Assembly: GCA_905221605.1 (NCBI GenBank)
Contig: CAJNDS010002257.1
Coordinates: forward strand, 709,922 to 773,921
Direction: 5' to 3'
From: Symbiodinium natans
Taxonomy: Eukaryota > Sar > Dinophyceae > Suessiales > Symbiodiniaceae
DNA: 64,000 bases
Position 1 is the first letter of the stretch. Every line of letters starts with the position of its first letter. Under the pieces are notes generated by a model that worked only from the letters and a program-made list of their open reading frames with translations, was not told the origin of the DNA and ran no database searches. Positions 1 through 10,733 of the stretch are shown piece by piece. The translations under genes and the position numbers were made by a program.

Positions 1-1675
1 GGCTTCTTGAAGCATCTTGCAAGCCTGGCTAAGAAGGCCACCGCTCTGACGGGTGTCTGTTTTTGTGTGGTTTTGGGATGTGTTGGGACTCAGCAGGGTG
101 TTTCCCTATAGGGAGAAATGCACCTGTCAACAAGCTGGTGCCAGCTTCCCACGTGCCAGGATTTCAGGGCAGTGGCTGTTGGCTTCGCCAACTCTGCCCG
201 ATGGTGAGATCTTGGACAGCTCATTACACGTTTCTTAACAGTGCGGCGTACGGTGCTTACCTTCCTCCTTGGATCTCTGAGAACCTTCCAGAATCCATGG
301 CTGGATTTCGCTGCGGAAGATGGCGAATGTCGAGTGAAACGTGCGCTTGACGTCACCCCCACAGAGCAGATGAGCACAGATGTGCCACAAAATTGTGGTG
401 CAAACTCTGCGCCCACAATAGCGCTTGGACAGGTGCCAAAAGCATCCGGTCTGGATATGGCGACAAGCGAGTGAAGATGCACTCGAGTTGTCAGAACTGC
501 GTTGCGCGGCTGGATCTGCTAAGAGTTTCCCATTGCTCCACACCTTGTGTGCTCAAGACCTGACAATACAGATAAGACTTGCCAAAACGAAGCTGTAGTC
601 TGCAAGATGCAAAACTTCCAGGACAGCCTTGAACTTAAACCCAAAAATTAGAATGAGTAGCCTCTTGCACGTGCGAAAGAGGAGCCTTATATAGAACTAC
701 TGCCTAGAATGCTACAGACCTTCTGAGAGCATCGCACAGAGCGCGGCCGAACCACTCACTCCAGCAGCGGCGGCTCGGCCTTGGGAACACGACGTAAGCC
801 TACAGCCCTGAGCCCTGAAAGCTCCCAAGCAACCAGAGTCAGGGGCCAAGGGGCGTAGTTGCGCAAACCATGCAAACCATCGCGAACCCGAACACCCCGA
901 AGGCCCACCTCCTCCGAGCTCTCGCTTGCGCTGTCATACCGCGCATCCTCATCGTACTCTTCCGCCTGGCCACACACAGAGCACGCAGACCCACGGAGCC
1001 TATACTCTCCAAGTCAAATACTCATGCTGGATGGGCTACTCTCACGAACAAATGAGTTTAGCTGTGCAAAAATGGGCCTGCAAAATCTTGCGAAAGGGTG
1101 TGTGGGGGAGACTTCGTGTTGTGGCTTGCCTCGTGGAGTGAAGGGAGCCAGGCATTGAGGGATTTCCGGGATGTGTTTGTGCCAGGCAAAAGGCGAAAAT
1201 CAAGCCTCATGATGTGAGCCTTGCATTTCACCCCGCAGCACAGGACATCTCTACAACAGTTCTACAACCCTGCCGAGGTGCGTCGGCCGGAACTTGCTCC
1301 GCCGAGGCCAAGGAGTGACCTCCCGCCTCCAGGCCATCTCCAAACACCAACTACGCTCGGCACGAAGCTAGCAGCTAGGCATTGGCACCCAACTCTTCGA
1401 CTGCAAGGCGCAGTCTTCCTCTCTCTGCGCAAAGTCGCAGTCTTCCTGCTTCCTATTACTTCCTTAGAACTCGGCCAATGCCGAACCTCCAAACCCAGCA
1501 AGGCCACGAAACAAGGCACCTCGAGGATGCCCGTGGGGTCGTTCTGTGGCGGCGGGGGCGAGTCTCCCACACAGGGCTTGGTCGGGTGGCCTCGTGCAAG
1601 CTGGGCGTTGCAAAAAATGGGCACAGAAGCCTGTCATAAAAGCTTGAAGCATCTGCCAGCATCCGGGCAAGAAGC

Positions 1676-1715
<40 letters not shown>

Positions 1716-2300
1716 AACACAGCCACCACAACCATACACAGTGGCGAAGCCTGTGGCTTTCCACAGTTTTGGAGGAGGGGGGCTGTCATAGGCCTTTGTT
1801 AACATGATATTGTGTGTGTTGTCAGAGGTAGTTGATGTTGGTTGTGAATCCAATCAAGCCCTGTGGGTAAAACTGTTGCTCAACAACTGTTGTCACCCCC
1901 ACGATTTGCCCTTTGTTAACGTTGCACGTATCGCATGGGTTTTGCACCACACAGGCAAGACATGCTTTCTCATATGTACACGACGGGGTTTTGTTTAGAA
2001 TTCAGAACTTGCAACTATGACGACGATAACAATGTCCCACACACGCCGCTAAAGCGCAACCCCCAACCCCGCGGGCCAAAACAGTCCTACTCCAAATCTT
2101 CCAGAAGCCAAAACAGCGTAAGCCCGCAACTCTCAAACCCTTGACCATGGACCTGGAAACACAGCCGTGAAATAAACCCCACAACTCTCAAACCCTCAAA
2201 CTGTCAAAGCCCACATCCCCATCCAAAGCAGCGCAGCCCCAAAACCGTCAAACTCTCCAAAACAACTGAAACCCGCAAACGCTCAAGCCCAAACCCCAAG
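1..2300. other. No confident gene; non-coding or intron-like sequence
   Basis: No recognisable domain was found on either strand. A short plus-strand frame around 270-400 has a balanced residue composition and might be an exon, but nothing confirms it. From about 2060 to 2300 the motif CTCAAACCC recurs in a loose, degenerate way. The long frames here overlap on both strands and have no conserved motif, so they are treated as chance. Confidence 0.4.
1677..1712 (+). repeat. (GCA)12 trinucleotide microsatellite
   Basis: Twelve uninterrupted GCA triplets followed by CAACAA. The plus frame would give an alanine run and the minus frame cysteine or leucine runs; neither flank looks coding, so this is a simple repeat. 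Confidence 0.95.
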
Positions 2301-2359
2301 CTGCAGCAGTGCAAGCTACGCATACCCCCAAGCGGGGCCGCGGAAAAGGGCGCCTGCTA

Positions 2360-2540
2360 TTCCTAGCACCCCTATTGTTACTATTACTTGCTGCTACTCT
2401 TACTGCTCATGCAACCCGCTCTTACTGCTCTTGTTCTCTCACTGCTCATGCTCTCACTACTTTGCCTAACTTCAACTATGACTACTATTCCCACGTCGCT
2501 ATGAACTGCCACTGCCACTACTGCTACTGGACAATATTCT
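2360..2540 (+). repeat. Low-complexity TACT/GCT-rich tract
   Basis: Loose repetition of TACTGCT, TTACTGCTCATG and CTACT words. This tract creates the leucine- and tyrosine-rich start of a 310-codon plus frame (2309-3241). That frame begins at GTG rather than ATG and shows no family motif, so the frame is not called a gene. Confidence 0.5.
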
Positions 2541-3129
2541 TGGGGCTGACACCATCCTGGGACAAGCCTCCAGTAGCCCAAAGAGCCCAAACCCTCCAGG
2601 CAGTGGCCTTCAGAGTCCCCTGGCACGGTCAAGGGGTCGTCCCGCTGCGCAGGCGGAGCCTTCCTGGATGGATAACACAAGGAAACCGTACTGTCGTAAC
2701 GCGAGTGTGCTTGACGTGCACAACCAAAGATTTTCCTACTGACGTCACGGTTCGCTGCCATGATCGGCGACTCGGGTTCCATGGCCACGCTGACCTCAGT
2801 GCAAGCGTGAGCCCACAGCATCTTCCTGGCGACAAAACACCTGACTCAACCTGCGCATTGTCTAGTCTATTCCAGGGCTTCGAGCCTGCTCTACAGTGTC
2901 AAGGTCAAGGTTACACCATCCAAGCAAGCCTTTTGAGACCTAAACCCAACCGAGCTCCAGGCCACGAGGTCCCGGTTTGGGCTGAGCTCGGCGTTGCCCT
3001 GCGGGCCTTTGTTGAAGTTGGGCCATGGGGGGCTCTGCACTGCAAAAACTCTCTTCGGCAAGTCGGGCGAGGATTCCGAATCGGTCCGTTTCAGCTCCTT
3101 TTACGTCTTACACTCCTCGGGTGTTCAGA

Positions 3130-3340
3130 GTTGGGGGCTGATGCTTCTAGAAGGGCGTTTACGTCTCGACACCATGTCAGCTTCTGGCATCCTCCAAAGT
3201 TTTTCAGCGCTTGCAATGGCCCAAACCCTCAAGAAGAGTGACATTCGATGCAGTTCGGCCCGGGTGCTGCTAGCAACATTGTCGATGCTGTCGTCCTCCT
3301 CCTTGAAGGCTATGAAAGGCGTCCTCCTGCTCCTGCATGG
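3130..3340 (-). CDS. Candidate exon, unknown protein
   Basis: The minus frame has protein-like composition (acidic stretch EEDDSID followed by an amphipathic segment with RAELHRM and SAEKLW). The opposite strand is also open, so strand choice is uncertain. No domain is recognised. The minus orientation agrees with most other exon candidates in the first 41 kb. Confidence 0.2.
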
Positions 3341-5340
3341 ACCATGCTTCGGCAAATCGGGGACCCCTCGTGACCAGCATAGCACCTTCATGACGTCCCC
3401 TCAGGGCTGTGGGGTGGCTTGGGCGAAACGGGGCTCGCTCGAATTTCACCCACCAGATCGAAGCCCTGACTTCAAGCACCCAGTCATCCTTTGCAGGTTT
3501 CTCTCAAAGCGCTTGACGGAGCGCCACCTGCAGGATCTGTCCGCAACAGGGAGTTGAACTGATTCGATGAACTTCCAGGCATGCTTGCAAGTAAGGATGG
3601 TACTCCAGCTCTTCCCGAATTGAGCTATGATGTGCTACCACTTGGCCAAGCCGAGGGCTCCATGATGCACGCTCAAACCACTTTCGAAAAACAAGACAAA
3701 GAAGACAGAAATAAGGAAGAGGTGCGGAAACAGATATCAGGGGTTGTGCGAATCGAGACTCTGTGCATGTCATGCGGTCGCGCAGTCGTGAGTTCGCTTC
3801 GCTCTCGAACTCACGTGTATTATGCACTAAGCCTGTGCGCCAAACTCATGTTCGCAGCATTTGGGTTCTAACATGTTCTAACGCTCTTCGTCATCTGCAA
3901 AAAACCTTCAGGATTTTGTTCATTGCGCCCGGTTCGCGTTTTTCTGTGACGGCAGGCCTAGTGTCTACAGCTGAGGAACTCGCATCGCCCTAGCTGCTTA
4001 AAGCAAACCTCTCTGTGCAGTCACTGGGGAAATGCAGTCAAGAACCTGATGGTGAAGACACCATGTCCAAAAGCCAAGCACCTCTTCTTAACACAGATGA
4101 GGGGCTGCTTGTGCAGACCACAGCTGCCTCGCATGGCAGCCTGAGATTTGGATTTTGGTGCTTCTCTTTAAGGTTCCGGGCTGCTCTGAGCTCGAGGTTG
4201 GTTGCAGGGTGCCGGCTGGGGCTGCCTAAGGAAAATTGAGAGAATCGAGTCGGCATGCTTCCTCCAACACGAGGAACCCGTCCAGATACATACATCCCCT
4301 CAATGCATGGTCGCTGAGAGTCTTCAAAGCGGGAACCCAACGCTTTTTTCCACCCCCGAGTGCCCCTCTTCAACCGTGTCACGACCCGCCGCTTCTCGGC
4401 GACCAAGTCGAAGGCTTCTTCTGCGCTCATCCCCTGGGAACCTTAGTAACAGACTTTGAAGCAGCGGCATGCGGCTGGCTTCCTGGTTCTATGGCATGCT
4501 CGTGCCTTCCTTGCCATTCGATATCGCTTCTGCCACGCCCACGTTCGTGAAATTGGAGACTGGTCTACAAACCCCAACCACAAGCACCGAGTCTCTGCTG
4601 CGAAGAACATGCAGGTAAAAACGTGTGCCGCTTGCTTTCAGTGTCGCCTGACAGGTGCGCCGACCCTAAAACCCAAAGACGAGATAGCCAAATCTTGTGT
4701 GGGGCTTGTAAGGAGAGTAGCGGGCATCTGCTCGCATTAGGCGAAACATGATTTGGGGCTGCCAGCAAACCTACCAAACGATCTACAAAGCGTCACTCCC
4801 TTGATGATGGGCCAGTGTTCGCGCGAGGCCGATGTGAGTGTTGGTCGGGATCTTCGCTGCGCAGGATTGTTTGCCTTTGTCTCCCTTATTCTCCCTGTGT
4901 CACCTTCGTCTCCCTATGTCCCCCCTCTCTCCTGCCAAGCGGGTGCGGGGCAGCTTGAGCAGGAGGTGATGAAAAGGAGGAAATCAAATGATCGTGCCCT
5001 GCCCATACATCTGGGGGGGGGGTGCGCTGGACTGGCCGGCGGCGCAACTCCATCCCCAAAGCTGCCAGGGCACCGACGAGGTAGCAGAGGACACAAACCA
5101 CGCTGCGCCCACGGCCGCCGTTGCAGTGCACGTAGACACCGATGCCTCCAAGCAGGGGGTTGCTGAAGACAAGCGTGAGTCGAGATCGTCACCGCCTAAG
5201 CAGCATAGACACGGCACTCTCTGCCTGTGCTTCGGGATAATCAGATCGCTGTAAACAATCGCAGTACTCTAAGGCAGCCTTTGGCAACGTGGTCCGTGAT
5301 GAACGTGACAGCCGCCTGCGCATAACAACCGGCTTGGCAA
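3340..5340. other. No recognisable gene
   Basis: Overlapping short frames on both strands without conserved motifs. Around 3540-3655 (minus) there is a tRNA-like A-box and a poor B-box, discussed in the findings. A short G-tract lies at 5021-5029. Confidence 0.4.
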
Positions 5341-5360
5341 AGTGAAATAAAGTGACTGGA

Positions 5361-5396
5361 ATACTGCATTGTATACTGCACTGTATACTGCATTGC
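5361..5396 (+). repeat. 12-bp tandem repeat, three copies
   Basis: Three consecutive copies of ATACTGCAYTGY, with one substitution in the middle copy and one in the last base of the third. Confidence 0.9.
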
Positions 5397-6230
5397 CCCG
5401 CAGGCAGGCGAGAAACAGAATCCCTCCGAACAGCTGCCGGAGCAAAGCCTTGAACCATGCTTTGACTATGCTTTTATGGGTCGCTAGACAATCTAGACAC
5501 CATTCCCGACAGCTTCGACGAGCAAGTAAAGCGCCGTCGCGGGGGTATCCCAAAAGAAGCACCGCTCGGCAGGTGAAAACAAAGAAGATGCGAGTCCCTT
5601 AAAGTGAGCGAGCAGCAAACCCTGAACCCTGAGGGCCGGGATCTTGTGGGTTTCGCTGCTGGTGATAAGTGTGTGAAGCGACCCCTTTGCCAGCAAGTGC
5701 GGGGCAGAGCGTATACCGTCTGCGACTTGGGATGGGAATGCGGTCCACTCGCCATCAGGGCTCGCAGGTACCATGTCAATAGCCCCCCGCGCCTCGATGT
5801 CAGGCTGCATGGGCGAGAAAAAGTCCGGTGTGGGTAAGTGTAGGTGGTCCATGCCGCACTCGTCCCTGCAAGCAGCTTTGTCGTTAAACCCCCTCTGCCT
5901 GGATCACCCTATGCACAGGTCATAACCCTGAAAGGCTTGATCGTGAAACCCCCGCTCTCTCTCGCTCGCTGCCCTACTTCCTCCAAGCCAAAGCCCCGAA
6001 GCCTGGTGAACAACGATGTGAACGGGCCGTCGGGCCAGCACGACGCAAGGTGCGATGCCCACTAGCAACAGTAACCGACGACAGCACTATGAATGCCAAT
6101 CCACGTATCTGACTCACCCAATATCGGTCACTCCTCTTGACACGGATCCGAGGCCCCGTTTCATTGCATTGCATGGCCACGGTCGATACTTGCATAGATG
6201 TATGGTTTATGTCTATCTTATACATGTATA

Positions 6231-6248
6231 CCCCCCCCCCCCCCCCCC
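6231..6248 (+). repeat. Poly(C) run of 18
   Basis: Eighteen consecutive C after TATACATGTATA. It is one of several long C-runs in this window that lie on the plus strand. Confidence 0.95.
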
Positions 6249-6262
6249 GAACCTGCCTTTTT

Positions 6263-6304
6263 ACTACTATAGAATGGCATATGACTACTATAGAATGGCA
6301 TATG
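6263..6304 (+). repeat. 21-bp tandem duplication
   Basis: Two identical adjacent 21-bp units starting ACTACTATAG and ending GGCATATG. Confidence 0.95.
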
Positions 6305-6599
6305 ACACCTGTCAGTATATTATATAGATGGATGGAGTCTGCAAAGACCCGATTCCAATAAAAATCGGGCTGCTTCAACTTGAATGGGGTCCATCCCTTT
6401 CATTACAAGCCTTACTCTGGTCGCGCCCCGCTGGCTACGTACCGGCTGAGAGTGCCTCTTGTAGCCTGAAGAGTTGTTTTGAAACTTTAAGCTCTCGGCC
6501 CCGAGAACGCTGAAGATGCGCCAACACGCGCGGCATGCGCAGCTTTCTCTATCAACTCATCGCAGCATTTTCTCTCGCCGTCTCTCTCCCACAGGGCCA

Positions 6600-6960
6600 A
6601 ACCTTAGTCCCTAAGGTCCTCCATCCTAAAGAGGAGTGTCATATATGAAGGCTAAATCATATTGGCCAAGCCCTAAAGTGGGGGGATCCCAAATCTTCGT
6701 CCCTATTCTCGAAATCTTGATACAAGGTTTTGGAGGATTTAGGGAGGAAACTTTTAGTGATCCCGCTCTTGGCGATAAGATTTAGGGAATAGGGTTTTTT
6801 GTTGTTTGGATTTCGGGGCTCTCCTCCTTAGTCTCTAAAGACCCCCCTCTTTAGGGTTTACTTGGCGCTGTCTCTGAGTCTGCGCAACTGTAAAGAGGGC
6901 TTAGGGAATGGGATTTAAGGAGGAAAAAATCAGCGAATAGGATTTAGGGTCCGCAAAAAG
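6600..6960 (-). repeat. Degenerate TTTAGGG-like sequence
   Basis: Scattered TTTAGGG, GATTTAGGGA and AATAGGG words in the G-rich orientation, with several CCCTAAA words at the left edge. This looks like decayed telomere-type repeat. No coding frame is evident. Confidence 0.5.
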
Positions 6961-8086
6961 TAGCGTGCCGCAATGCTGCTTTGGTGATAGATTAAACAGA
7001 ATGTGGCACAAATCGCTAACTTCTAAAGAGCTGGTGGCCCTAACTTCGACTTGGCGGCTGCGTGGAACACGAGTAGAAAACGGTAGGTTCTGGGGGGCGG
7101 GCAGCATAGCTTATTGGCTTGCTAGGTAAAGGCTCGAATGTGTGCATATGTGTATTTATTCGTTTGTACGTGTGTGGGCGTTTGTGTACGCGTACATGTT
7201 TGTATTTATGTTTAGGTTGCATGGGTACTTACATGTACATGACTATGCCAATGCATGTGCACATGTCAATGTACATTGAATTTCAGACATGCGCATGACT
7301 ATTTGTGGTTGAATGCATCGCGGCCTGATAAATCGGGTCGACAGCGCCATCTCCCATGCCTCGTTGAGCGTCACCTGTTTCTGCCGACGTCGGTTCTAGC
7401 GCTGCCAAAGGCCACCGTGACCTCTACGACCTCCTTTCAGCTCTCGACACATTAAGAATTCGAGGGGCTTGGCCTAGAGGTGATATAGCACATCCTCTCG
7501 TTTGGAGGGGTTGCAAAGCGCCTGCTTTATTTTGAGGTCCAAGAACTACCGAAGTGATGCACAAACACAAACACCCACGTGTAAATCGTCCACACCTACA
7601 CGCACGGGCACGCACACGCACACATGCCCAAGCTGCGGCCAAGGGGCGACAGCCCCCACGCCTTCTGCCTTCAACAACTCCAGATCCTCTAAAGTTCGCG
7701 GCAGGCCTGATTGCGAGGATACGGGGGTTGTTCTAGGGTCCCTACTCTTTCTACATATATTTAGAATCCACAAAAGCCACAGCTGGACTTGAGAAGAAAC
7801 CTTTGAAAGCGTTGAAGACTCTGCTGGCAGCGGGCGGATGGGATCTCGGGGGCTGCCCTACTTCTCTTGTTGAGAAATGAGATTTTTCCAAGCAGGACTC
7901 TTACACCAGCCTGGTCCTTGAACAACAACGCTCGGTTCAAGCTGCCGCCAAGGATCTTCCAAGAAACAGCCGCGGGACGATCTGCAGGCTCCGGGTTTTC
8001 CAACAGAAGGCAGCAAGAGCGCATGCGTCGACTCAAAGCTGAACCTATATTTCAAACATATTCAGAGCTTGAAATCCTGTGAGGGC
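6961..8086. other. No confident gene
   Basis: Contains a TG/CATG-rich patch (about 7138-7280) and a CA-rich patch (about 7560-7630). Minus-strand frames near 7761-8036 have moderate protein-like composition but no motif. Confidence 0.35.
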
Positions 8087-8515
8087 TCAAGATAAGACAG
8101 AGCACCCCGTGTGGGGTAACAGGCCCCGCAGACCTTGCGCCTCGAACAAATGCTCCTGCCTTGTGGAAGTCGAAGCGGGTCGGTCTCTTGACAGACCGAA
8201 GGACGTGAGAACAAACACCTTGGGACCCCGATCCTCTTTAATGCCACATGCCCAAAAACTGAACATTTTGGGGAACTTTGTAGTGTGCTCAGTTGCAGGT
8301 TGAGACTTCGGCAGTTGGCGAAAAGAGTTAGAAGACCTCGAACCCTTTGGAAGCATTACGCCTCTGACATGGTGCCGAGAATTTGACCGTGATGGATGAT
8401 GAGGCACAACCGTTGGGTCATCCCAGTGCTTTGGTAACTTGTCCAAGCGTCTTTTTGCCCGTTTTGGCCCAAGGCCAGTCGCTGTGACGAACACCAGGTA
8501 GCATGGGACACACAC
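8087..8515 (-). CDS. Candidate coding segment, unknown protein
   Basis: A 142-codon open frame on the minus strand with balanced, basic composition (KRAKRRLDKLPKHWDD near the N-terminal side) and a terminal stop. No domain is recognised and no splice signals could be fixed. It lies just downstream, on the same strand, of the membrane-segment exon at 8567-8830, so the two could belong to one gene. Confidence 0.25.
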   Translation of the reverse strand: MCVPCYLVFVTATGLGPKRAKRRLDKLPKHWDDPTVVPHHPSRSNSRHHVRGVMLPKGSRSSNSFRQLPKSQPATEHTTKFPKMFSFWACGIKEDRGPKVFVLTSFGLSRDRPASTSTRQEHLFEAQGLRGLLPHTGCSVLS

Positions 8516-8566
8516 CTTACAACAACAAATCCCTGCACTGAGAAACGCACGGCCATCTGCTTATTC

Positions 8567-8830
8567 TTTGTCATATGTGCTTGCTGACTTCGACTTCTGC
8601 AGGCAAGCGGCGAAAATGGCTAGAAGTGCAAAGAGTACAACCCCTATGGCGGCAAGATCCTGCCCCAGCGAGATGAGAGAAGCAAGTCTAGAAATGTCCA
8701 GTAAAGCGTGTACCTCACCACAAACCTGCAACATGTGCCGCCTAGCTTGAAGGGTTTTCTGCTCCATCACGGTTGCGACTCTTACGGCAAGACTTCCCCA
8801 ACAGCCTGGAAGCTCAGCTTTGCCAGGGCA
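8567..8830 (-). CDS. Candidate exon with one membrane segment
   Basis: The minus frame reads as an amphipathic helix (MEQKTLQARRHMLQVC region), then about 20 hydrophobic residues (DLAAIGVVLFALLAIFAACL), then a basic, polar end (QKSKSAS). That pattern suggests a single-pass membrane segment with a positive flank. Homology is not recognised and the exon borders are approximate. Confidence 0.4.
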
Positions 8831-9019
8831 TCCAGGATGCCCTCCATACCTCTTTAAGGCCATTCAAAAGCCGCAGCTGTGATGCACAAGAGAGTATTTC
8901 GAGGTAATTTCCTCTGAAGGCACATTTAGTGCCGGCAACAAAGCCACTACCGAAACTGACTTGGTCTTTTCGGTGCATCAAGCCTCAATGCTTGTTCTCG
9001 ACAGGACGGCATGACGACA

Positions 9020-9052
9020 AACGCTCAACACCGCGATGCGGTGTTGAGCGTT
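9020..9052 (+). other. Perfect 15-bp stem hairpin
   Basis: AACGCTCAACACCGC at 9020-9034 is followed by a 3-base GAT loop and the exact reverse complement at 9038-9052. No coding frame or element boundary explains it. Confidence 0.9.
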
Positions 9053-10297
9053 GCTAAAGACTTGGTGCCAAAAACAAACGCTTCAGCCACACCCTGGGGG
9101 GACCCTCCATCCTCACATCTGAACCCTCTTAGCAGCCAAGCCTCCGAGCAAGCGTCGTCTACGTGCCCATGGCGCATGAAGCTGCACCGGGCGCCCAGCA
9201 GGTGAGGATATCCCGTGTTATTGGTATGGAGGTCAGTTGTCAGGGCTCTTTCAGGTGGGCTTCTCTGCAGGGGCTGTCGGGCCGATGCACCCCACGGACT
9301 TCCACAAACAGCATTGGGGTCCCTTCCTAGACAGCCCTTCCTTGCAAGGTGATGCTTCGAGCCGCAAACTCATTGGGGCTTCAGGCCGCTCTGGTCAAAT
9401 TCACGCACACATCTTCCAACCGAGCACTGGAAGTACAGAACCTGATGGGAATGCAACACCCAAGTGGCTGCATCTCCAAATGAGGATGTTCAGGCATTTG
9501 GAGGAATTGCCGGGTGTGGGGAGGCGAGCTTACACCTTTGTAAAGTGTCAATTAAAGTTATCCATTTCTGCAAGTGATGTCTGCAAGGAAAGCTTCCCAG
9601 CGCGTCCAACGAAAGCGTGGGGAGTGCATACAATTCCATGTATTGGGCTTTGGGCATTTGGCTTGAAGGTGGGGCTGGAAGCATGCCAAACTGGAAACTG
9701 GGCTTTCTCTTGAGCTTGCACCACGCAAACTTGGCGAAACTAACAAGCTACCCGCATTGTTTGCGGATGGCCTGCCGCACACTTCACGGCAAAGCCAGTT
9801 GGGTTTTGATGCCACCACAGCACCCAGGCACAGAAGCCCTTAGGGTTCCCCTGAAGCTGCGGTAGCATGAAACATCTAGCAGGATCGCATGGTGATTTAG
9901 AATTGGGTTTGGTTGCTATCCATCCTTTCAGGGCTCCAGCAAACATCATCTTGCATGGCATGCGCCCGCACTTTAACGCACACGAACATCTGTCTCCAAC
10001 TCTATGATGGGATCAGCTCGCCATGCGGTAGCGACAGGCTCCAGTTGAACTTCTCTTCCTGCCAAGTCAAAGTTTGGTTTGTCATCGCAAGGATTCGCAA
10101 AGTCCGCCGAGGCCTCGGGCCGGAGGTGTATAGGTTGTCAGAACAGGCACCCCCCTCCAAATCCTCCCCCCACACCCAAAGCCACTTTTCGGACCTCTTT
10201 TTTTGCCTGAAATGGGTACCCAAGCGGACGGTTCGCTAGGACCAGAGGCAGTTGAAGCCCCTCCCAGCAGGCACCCATCCCCTTTTTTCTTCTGCGC
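9053..10297. other. No recognisable gene
   Basis: Short overlapping frames only; no domain seen. Confidence 0.35.
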
Positions 10298-10393
10298 CCG
10301 CCCCTCCCCCAACCCCCCACCCCCCCCCCCCCCCCCCCACCCCCCCCCCACCTCCCCCCACCCCCCCCCCCTCCCCCTTCCCCCCCCCCCCCC
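10298..10393 (+). repeat. C-rich low-complexity tract
   Basis: Nearly pure C broken by single A or T bases, with a second C-rich patch at about 10489-10545. It generates artificial proline- and glycine-rich frames on both strands. Confidence 0.95.
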
Positions 10394-10564
10394 TTTTTCT
10401 TTTTCCTGGACGCAACTGCAGTTGGTGAGGGGTTTTGGAGTCTGAGCTGAACCCTCACATCCCAAACCTTAGCCCGAAGCACTCAAACCCCCCCCCTCCC
10501 CCCCCTTCTTCTGCCCCCCTTCCCCCCCCACTCCCCCTACCCCCAGGGGCCTGGCTCAACCCTA

Positions 10565-10733
10565 CGATCAATCCAAGCCGAACCGTCTCGAACCCTACTC
10601 CCAAAAAAACCCTAAACCCCAAAGCGTGAACCTTGAGCCCTAAGCCCTCAAGCCTAAACTAAACCATAAACCATAAACCCGGAACCCTAAACCCTAAACC
10701 CTAAACCCTAAACCCTAAACCCTAAACCCAACC
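10565..10733 (+). repeat. Interstitial telomere-like CCCTAAA repeat
   Basis: Degenerate copies lead into an uninterrupted run of about seven CCCTAAA units (about 10684-10730). This is the plant- and dinoflagellate-type telomere sequence in C-strand orientation. Confidence 0.9.

Noticed and set aside
2309-3241. 310-codon plus frame
   Set aside because: Starts at GTG, driven by a low-complexity tract, no motif, and no splice or family support.
8607-8619. Third spliced-leader-like match (minus, TAGCCATTTTCGC)
   Set aside because: Only 12 of 13 bases, then diverges; lies inside the membrane-segment exon.
10082-10482. Gly-rich and Pro-rich frames
   Set aside because: Translation of the C-rich tract.
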